Assembly: GCA_947846985.1 (NCBI GenBank)
Contig: CANTUZ010000005.1
Coordinates: 20,928,389-20,992,388 of the forward strand
Reading direction: 5' to 3'
DNA length: 64,000 nt
From: Fratercula arctica
Taxonomy: Eukaryota; Chordata; Aves; Charadriiformes; Alcidae
The notes below the pieces were generated by a model, which was not told the DNA's origin, did no database searches, and saw nothing but the letters and a program-made list of their open reading frames with translations. The stretch's first letter is position 1. Every line of letters begins with the position of its first letter. The position numbers were made by a program, and so were the translations under genes. Below are positions 57,546-64,000 of this stretch, piece after piece.

Positions 57546-59961
57546 TTCACAGCTTGAAATTTCCTTTCACTTGTGTCCCTCTCCTGGCCTGATATGAGAG
57601 ACCCTTTTGTGATTTCCTATACTCCCAGTACATCTTCTTACTGATTTCCCAGTCTTTCAAAGTGGCAAATTCCCTCACATAAGAGCCATCCTCTGCCTCG
57701 CCTGCAGGCAGGTGTGGGCTGGAACTCCAGTTTTCCTTTGTTTTATATTTTTTCTTAGTGGCACTGCTTGAAAATCCTCCCCCTCTGCCCCAGTCACAAG
57801 ACATGTAAGGTCTCACCTTCTGAGAAATGTGTTAAATATGTGGATGGGTTTTGCATAGAGGATGACCTAAAAAAATAAAGATTTAGGTCACAAAGGCTTG
57901 TGTTGGTGTGGGAAGCAAGTGAAAGGAGGCCAGTAGCAAAGGAGAGGGAGGAGGAGCTGAAATGGGTGCTCCTGCAGCCATCCCCACCTTTGCACAGCTG
58001 CTCTCATGTCTGCTTGCCCTGCAAAATGTCTTGGGTTGCAACACAGATCTGACTCCCCGGTCCTGTGAGGGCAGGAAGGATGAAGCTTGGAGGAGGAAGG
58101 CTGGAGGAAGGCTGTGATGCGCTGCAGGCTGGCAGCGATGTTCGAGTTGGGATGAAGTGTCCCAGAGAGGCCAGTATTCAACCAGCCAAGGTGCAAAGTC
58201 CAGGCAGGGTGGTGGGAGCAGCTGATGACTCAGGGTGCTTGCAGGAGGTGGACAGGATGGTGGCCCCTGGGTGGCAGAAGCTCTCCAAGTAAACAGCATC
58301 ACAGAGCTGCAAGGAGATAACAGAAAGTAGTCGCTCTTTTTCTCATTCTCCTCCCCTCCCTGCAGAGCCCAAGCATGGTTTGGTTGGCTTTGGGGTCTCC
58401 TTCCTTTCATCCATGACCATCACCAGCCCTTCCAGGCTTTGATCCCCAAAGTTGTCCAGACACAGTAGCAGCAGCATCCCCTTCCTGACACAGGACGCCT
58501 GTTGCCCTGGCTGTTACTGCATCTGAGGCTGAGGCTTTCTTTGGACTTTCTGGGGACATGCCACTCACTCATGTCTTCTACAATGGACAATTTTCCTCTC
58601 CCAAACACCATATATTGAATTTCACTTGAAGTCAATCAGGCCCTTCATTCTGCTGCCTTTGCATGAGAGCAGATGGAGCCAAGCAATGCTGAATTGAGGA
58701 AGAAAAAGGTGGCTAATAAATAAATATGTATTATTTATATAAAATAGATATAATATATTAATAAATAAATAAGTTCAAAATATTTAAATAAATAAATAAA
58801 TACGTACAAGAGCACAGATAGGTGGACAAATGAACAGAGTGCCATCAAACCACGGAGCCATAACCTCATTTCCTTCCCATGCAGATTTCCCCATCCCAAG
58901 GCAAACGTGCGGGGAAGAAACCAGCCTCTGGCTTACAGGTGAACACGCTGCTCACGAGACAGTTATTCCACCCTCAATATAATGAGTCAGTGTGTTTATA
59001 CAGTTAAACTATTAAGATAGTTTTATCCCTCGAATTCTCAAAGCTTCTCTAATTAGCCTCTGGCAACTTTAGGTTTGAAGCTATTAGCATGAATTGGAGA
59101 TTCATTTCTGTGCAATTCTTTGTCCTGGCTGTTGGCCGTGTTTGACTGGTTTGGGTGTGCCCGGGACAGCTCTGAAAGCCAACTGCAGGCTCAAGCCCTT
59201 ACACAGCTTCCCCTGCCTACCTGTAGCAGCTACAGGCGATGGTGTTCTTGGGATGGTAAAGCACAACACCCTACTGAAGTAGCAGAAAGAGTTTCAATGA
59301 CCCAGGAAACACGCAGTGACTGGGAACAGCCCGAAGGCGGCATCAATACAGAATGGAAACATGAAGGCTCTTGCATCTGATCTGGGTGGCTTCAGTGAGA
59401 GGTTTTAATTACCTGGGATTATTCCTCTTTTTTTCCAGGGTTTGGGCTTCCTCTTCCGAGCTCCTCTGCTGGCTTTGTAGTGGCAGGCTGCCATGCAGGT
59501 ACCAGCAGATCTGCATCAAATCAATGTGCAGCAGCTTTGCTGGAACCAGGATCTAGCCCAGAGGGCCCAGGGCAAGTTCAGCCTGGGACCAGCGGCAGCC
59601 CCAGCATCGCTGGGGTTTCTCTGCACGGGCATCGTGCACTGCAAGGAAGACAAGCTCTCCCCTACGCGTAGCTGGGATGGAGGGGCTGAAGAAGGGGGCT
59701 TTGTCTCCTTGAGCCCAGAGGAGTTTGCACGTGGGGACAGCCATGTCAGGCATGTGGTTGTGGGCACCAGAGCTGCATTTTGCTTGCATTGCACGGTGGA
59801 GTGGGAGGGGGCAGATGGGGAATCAGGATGTGGACCTCCCCGCCATGCGTAGCTCCTGTAGTGCCAGTGGGACAACAGTGTCACATGCTTTGCTTTTCTG
59901 TTATAAACAGGCCTGGAGGCACCTTCTTTAATTAATGTTTGGGTAGCCCTAGCAAAGCACC
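57546..59961. other. Intergenic stretch downstream of the synaptotagmin-like gene
   Basis: No supported gene. It contains an AT-rich low-complexity tract (58,713-58,802). The 119-codon frame at 59,493-59,852 has no recognised domain. Confidence 0.45.
58713..58802. repeat. AT-rich low-complexity tract (AAATA units)
   Basis: About 90 bp are made almost only of A and T, with irregular AAATA and TATTTAT units. Confidence 0.9.
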
Positions 59962-60909
59962 ATGTCAATGGACTTCAAGCAACATGTCCGGTTCAAGAAC
60001 ATCCAGACACCAAAGTACTCGGATCCCATTTGGTCTGCTCTCAGAGCTGCACATGTTAGACCTCCCCAGACTATGGTAGATCTCAGATTCAGCTCTGGAG
60101 ACAAATTTCGGGGCCCAACCAGTTCAGCATTTAGTTTCAAGTCCCCTAAGCCACAGTTTCCAGTGCTATGCTGCCATTCAGCTGGTGGGAAGGACTCTGA
60201 AGGCAGCCAGGCTGTGCCACTGAACGCTCTGAGAGCTCTGGCATCCAAGTCTTGGCCCCAGCCAGGAGAGTCTGTAACCAGGGCTTGGCTGGTGGGAGCA
60301 AAAAATTCAGACGATCACGAATTTGCCCCCACTGACCAGCACCTTCCTTCGGCCACTGGCCAGGCAAAAATCATTTCAGAGGTGCTGGCAGCCAGCCCCA
60401 GGCACCCGCGTGCAGGGCTGAGCGGCCGCTCGTCGCCTCAGCTTGTTAATCCGCCCACACGTGCCACGCGCCTCCTCTCCAGGAGCTCCCAGCTGCTTTT
60501 GCGCCTGGCAAACCTCCCATGTCCACCCTTCCCTCCCTCCTCCTCTCTAAGCACCTGCTTTCCGCGGCACGGGAGGGAGCGGACGCCTGCCTCTCCCCTT
60601 CTCCCTGATCTTCATGCAGGGCAGGTCCCGCTCCCCAGACGCGTCTCCCCAGCTGAAAGCAAGAGACAAAAGGGACCTGCCTCGAGCATGCGCCGTGCAT
60701 CAAGCTTGGGCATCTCCCCTGCCATTCCCACGCTCCCGGCGCTGCTGGACCCTTGCCAGCCCTCTCGTGCTGTCCCACCCACACCTCAGAGTCATTCCCG
60801 ACCCTGCCGCTCGCGCCCCACACGGGCCTTTTCCTCCTCCTGGCCTGTGCAGCTGCTGGCGGAGGCCGGGGCCGGGGGGGGACGGACCTTGCAAAGTGCC
60901 AATTTGTGA
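59962..60909 (+). other. 316-codon open frame of doubtful status
   Basis: An ATG in good context (CACCATGTC) at 59,962 opens 315 sense codons ending TGA. The first third has ordinary composition (MSMDFKQHVRFKNIQTPKYS); the rest is Pro/Ser/Arg-rich because the DNA turns GC-rich and CpG-rich after 60,400. I recognise no domain, signal peptide or membrane segment. It overlaps open frames on the other strand. More likely accidental than a gene. Confidence 0.15.
60400..60900. promoter_or_regulatory. GC-rich, moderately CpG-rich segment, possible promoter
   Basis: CpG clusters (GAGCGGCCGCTCGTCG, ACACGTGCCACGCG, CTGCCGCTCGCGCC) mark a weak CpG island. No gene start was established on either strand. 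Confidence 0.3.
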
Positions 60910-63900
60910 TGGGCTGTCGAGGGAAGGAGCCAAAAATGCTGAGACTCGCCCTGCTTGCCTGCCTCCAGACGCCCAGCCACCCTCCCTGGCAGGGGTGGGC
61001 ATCTTCGGGAGCACGTCAAACCTCCCGAGGGCTGAGCCAGATCCGGATGTTGCCTCTCCGTCATTGCTGACTGGAAAAATCAAGTCTACGGTGATGCTAG
61101 TTCTAGTGGCTGAGCATCGTCGTGGTGATGCTCTGGCGCAGCTGTGCTTGCTGGTGAGGCGAAACAGCCCACCCGCCTGTCCCCCTCCTTCCTCCCCTCC
61201 CTGCATGCCATGCTGGTGGCTGCCACTAGTAAAACCAGTAGCCATGCCTTCTCTGGAAAAAAACAAGAATGCGATTGGTCCTAATCCAGCACGGCCAAAA
61301 CCGTCCTCATAACAACAATCCCTTGTCAGGAGTGTTTGTGACAACCTTGGGCAGAAGCTGCTGACCCTGCTGACCCTCCCCAGCAGCGCCAACAGAGCCC
61401 TACTCCTGCAGAAATCCCAAAGCTCTTGCCCAAACCTTGCCTCTAGCACTCAGGACCTGATGCTGGGCAACACCTCCCACCCAAACTGGAGTCCCAGAGC
61501 AAGATTAAACCATCACATCCATTAGGATGTCAAAAGCAGGGAGTCAGAAAGCGCCCTTGGCCGTGCCTGCCCACGCTCAGCTGCATACCCCCAGACATCA
61601 CTCACACGCTCTGCACTGGGAAATGGTCCCTCTGGGAGCTCCTCCGTGTATTTTAGGATTTTTCTCTGCTTGCGAGGACAGAAGTAGAGTGCGCTTGGGC
61701 CAGCTCTGTGACTGCTTCCTCACCTGATGTCACACCACCGCCATAAGGTCCTCATCCAGCTCCATCAGGCAGTGGTGGTCCACAGCCCCCATCCAGGCAA
61801 GCAAAGCAGGGGCTTGTACCAACAGCCAGCAGTGAGAAATGGTGCTTCCTTCCCCCTGTATTTACCCCACGTAAACAAAACGCAAATACGTGTTTAAAAA
61901 AATAAACTGCAGGGAGCTGGCAGGCGACCAGGAGGCACCTCTGTGTCACCGTGTCAGCTCTCGCAGGGCCCACAGCAGCACCCCCAAGACGACAGCCATC
62001 CAGAGGAGGAGCGGTCAGTCCCCCGCGAGGGCAGAACAGCAGCATCAGCCTGACCCGCGAGCCTCCGAGGCCTGCTTGCCTCTTGATAAGCATCAGCTTC
62101 CCACACACCACTCCTCTCCTTTTCCAAGAGTCTCATCTGAATGGCTTCACCACTGATTTAACTTTTCTAACAAACTAACTGGGAGGCGAATGCTATCTCA
62201 TGCAAGAGATAAGGGCACATGGACCGAAATCACACAGAAAGCCTGCTATAAAAGAAGAAAGAGAATTTAAAACTGCAGAGCCCTGGTTGCCTTCGTTAGT
62301 CGCAGACGGAGGCGGCTTTATTCCGGATGGGAGTGCAGCTGAACCCTCTACAAGCCATTTCTCACCTGGGCGCCTGTTAGGAGCCTGTCTTGTTTAACCA
62401 CCCCGTGGCTGTGGCAGAAATGAGAAGATGAAGGTTGCTACCTGGTAGCAGTGTAACGTTCGCAATCCTGGGTTAAAATGAAGCTTTTTAAAATAAACAG
62501 ACTGGGAGAGTGGAGAGGGGATAAAAGGCAATTGCGACCTCTGGAGAAACAGAAGTCCGAGTTTCTTACCCCTCTGGGATTTGGCGCGGGGGCCTAAGGC
62601 AATGTATTTGATCCACCTTGCTTTGTCCATAGCCTCGTCTCCCTGCGTACCCGCCAGCGTGAAAGCTGATGAGAGCTGAGGCTCAGCTCTTCCCTGCTGA
62701 GAATCTGTTGGTGGTGCCTGAGGAGCATCCCCCTGAGAGCTGAGCCTGGCTTTGGGTCCCAGCAGGCGCAAGGATCTCACGCTCCCTCCCAGCATCTTCC
62801 TTTTCCAGCTGGCGCAGGGGAAGCCCCGTGACCGCTGGCAGCCCTCTGGCCACCTCTGCTTGGCGCTTTCTGGCTGCACGGACAACAAATACAACGTATC
62901 CTGGAGGGGAGGATTGCCTGACCCAATGCCTGACCTACTGTCCAACTTCTGGCTCGAGGCATATCTCGCTGCGCTGGCGATGGGGATAACAGCGTGGCAG
63001 GAAAAAACTACACTGGAAACAACGTGCGTGTGTGTGGGATGAGGCGGGGAGAGGAAGAAGTGGTGTAAGGAAAAGGAGGAAATGTTACGTCGAGCCAAAT
63101 GAGACTCCAGGGAGAGGTCACCTTCAGGTACCAGTGATCCGGCCAAGCACAAACTTCAATTTGTTCTCTGAAGAGAAATAAAGACACTGCTTTGCTCCGC
63201 CCATGGCCCAGAGAGCCTTGGGAATGAACCCATCTATTGCCCTCTCTTGGAGCCAGCCCTGCTCCTACAGGGATAGTTTTGCCATCCAAACGCAGCTGGG
63301 CAAGAGTGGGAGAAAAAATTAAACCCAGTGTGTGCTTTTTGGTGCCCCAGCAGTTGAAGACCCAATCTGACATCTTAAGGGCACCTAAACTCCCCCCAAA
63401 GCCTGACTACACCCCGGAAAATTCAAGCCTCACCTGAGTGACAAGTTTGGGCATCTGAACCCCACAACTCTCATTTTTAAGCATCCGTCACAGACACAAA
63501 AGACACCTGTGGTCCAGGCAGCCTGTTTTTGTAATGTCTTTTTAATAGTAACAGAGATTTTCTAGTCCATCAGGAGAGGCCAAGAGAGACACTACGGGGC
63601 TGGCTGGAGCTCCGGCCCCGACGCAGTGGGAAAATAACCCAGTGTCTGGCTTCAAAGATGAGTGCTGGCTTGGGGACAGCCCCTTGTGACCTCCAGACAA
63701 TTACAGCACCCGGAGCCAAAGGCAGCAGCTCTGCCCTCGCCGCAGCAACCAACAGCCCCCCGGGCAGAGCGGCTACGGAGGGGAAAAGCACCAAAATTAG
63801 CCAATGTTGGCTAATGACAACTGGGTTTCTCACCCGTGGGACAGGTTTGGGTTTCGCGGGCAGGGGTCCGAGGGGTAGCTGGCACCTTTTCTGCTCACAG

Positions 63901-63949
63901 TCTACGCTGCCGGGCACGGGGGCTCCCACTGGATTCACCCTCCCGCAGC
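60910..63949. other. Intergenic stretch
   Basis: No exon, RNA gene or transposon is supported. The minus-strand 250-codon frames at 60,700-61,449 and 62,394-63,152 lack any recognised domain. Confidence 0.4.
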
Positions 63950-63982
63950 CCCGCTCCAGCGCCTCAGCAAACCCAATGCGTG
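63950..63982 (+). other. Possible first exon cut by the window edge
   Basis: A GC-rich block (CCGCTCCAGCGCCTCAGC) ends at the good donor CGTG/GTGAGT, with an ATG 7 nt before it. A first exon of the next plus-strand gene is possible; its 5' limit is unknown. In human, SYT8 is followed by TNNI2, which has a non-coding first exon, but nothing in this sequence identifies it. Confidence 0.15.
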
Positions 63983-64000
63983 GTGAGTTTCTCTTATTCT

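Noticed and set aside
1..64000. A novel multi-gene defence or biosynthetic system
   Set aside because: The supported genes are ordinary vertebrate genes (RNH1, a synaptotagmin, a tRNA). Nothing suggests a clustered system with shared function.

Overview
The window looks like nuclear DNA from a neoavian bird (not a fowl). It has four CR1 LINE fragments with the avian 3' end (ATTCTATGATTCTATG type). It has two solitary LTRs of types I recognise from neoavian genomes, each flanked by a perfect 5-bp target duplication. Its genes are intron-containing vertebrate genes with short introns and CpG-island promoters. There is no bacterial, phage or CRISPR content. Nearly all long open frames are chance frames, repeats or low-complexity sequence; the real coding exons are short and had to be assembled from splice sites and phase.

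Left third (1-17.2 kb): almost entirely non-coding. It probably belongs to the first intron(s) of an unidentified minus-strand gene whose promoter would be the CpG island at about 16.9-17.2 kb, with a good splice donor at 16,999. Two possible exons of that gene lie at 2,451-2,542 and 2,215-2,296 (minus); only the second has strong splice signals. A C-rich degenerate minisatellite sits just inside the putative transcription unit. A complete tRNA-Ala(AGC) gene lies at 17,220-17,292, on the opposite strand to the Pol II promoter and inside the same CpG island.

Middle (17.3-36.7 kb): non-coding sequence with a CR1 copy, then a purine-only-like tract of about 730 bp that runs into a second CpG island at about 24.8-25.1 kb. 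This is the probable promoter of RNH1, the cytosolic ribonuclease/angiogenin inhibitor, on the plus strand. Its coding sequence is fully assembled here: 9 coding exons, 27,054-36,404, 456 residues. Seven consecutive internal exons are exactly 171 nt, each coding two leucine-rich repeats.

Right part (36.7-57.5 kb): 10 kb of intergenic DNA with one LTR, then a plus-strand seven-coding-exon gene at 47,149-56,288 (437 residues). It has one N-terminal membrane segment, a cysteine cluster, and two C2 domains ending in the synaptotagmin WHxL motif. I read it as a synaptotagmin, best guess SYT8, with most calcium ligands lost in both C2 domains. One intron appears to be GC-AG. The last 6.5 kb is non-coding as far as I can tell. 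It contains a GC-rich stretch with a 316-codon open frame of doubtful meaning and, at the very edge, a possible first exon of the next gene.

The genes are not a functional operon-like system. RNH1 guards cellular RNA from secreted-type RNases; the synaptotagmin is a membrane-trafficking protein; the tRNA serves translation. I did not find a convincing novel multi-gene system. The most worthwhile leads are the calcium-degenerate synaptotagmin, the tRNA/CpG divergent promoter, the purine tract beside the RNH1 promoter and the unidentified minus-strand gene.
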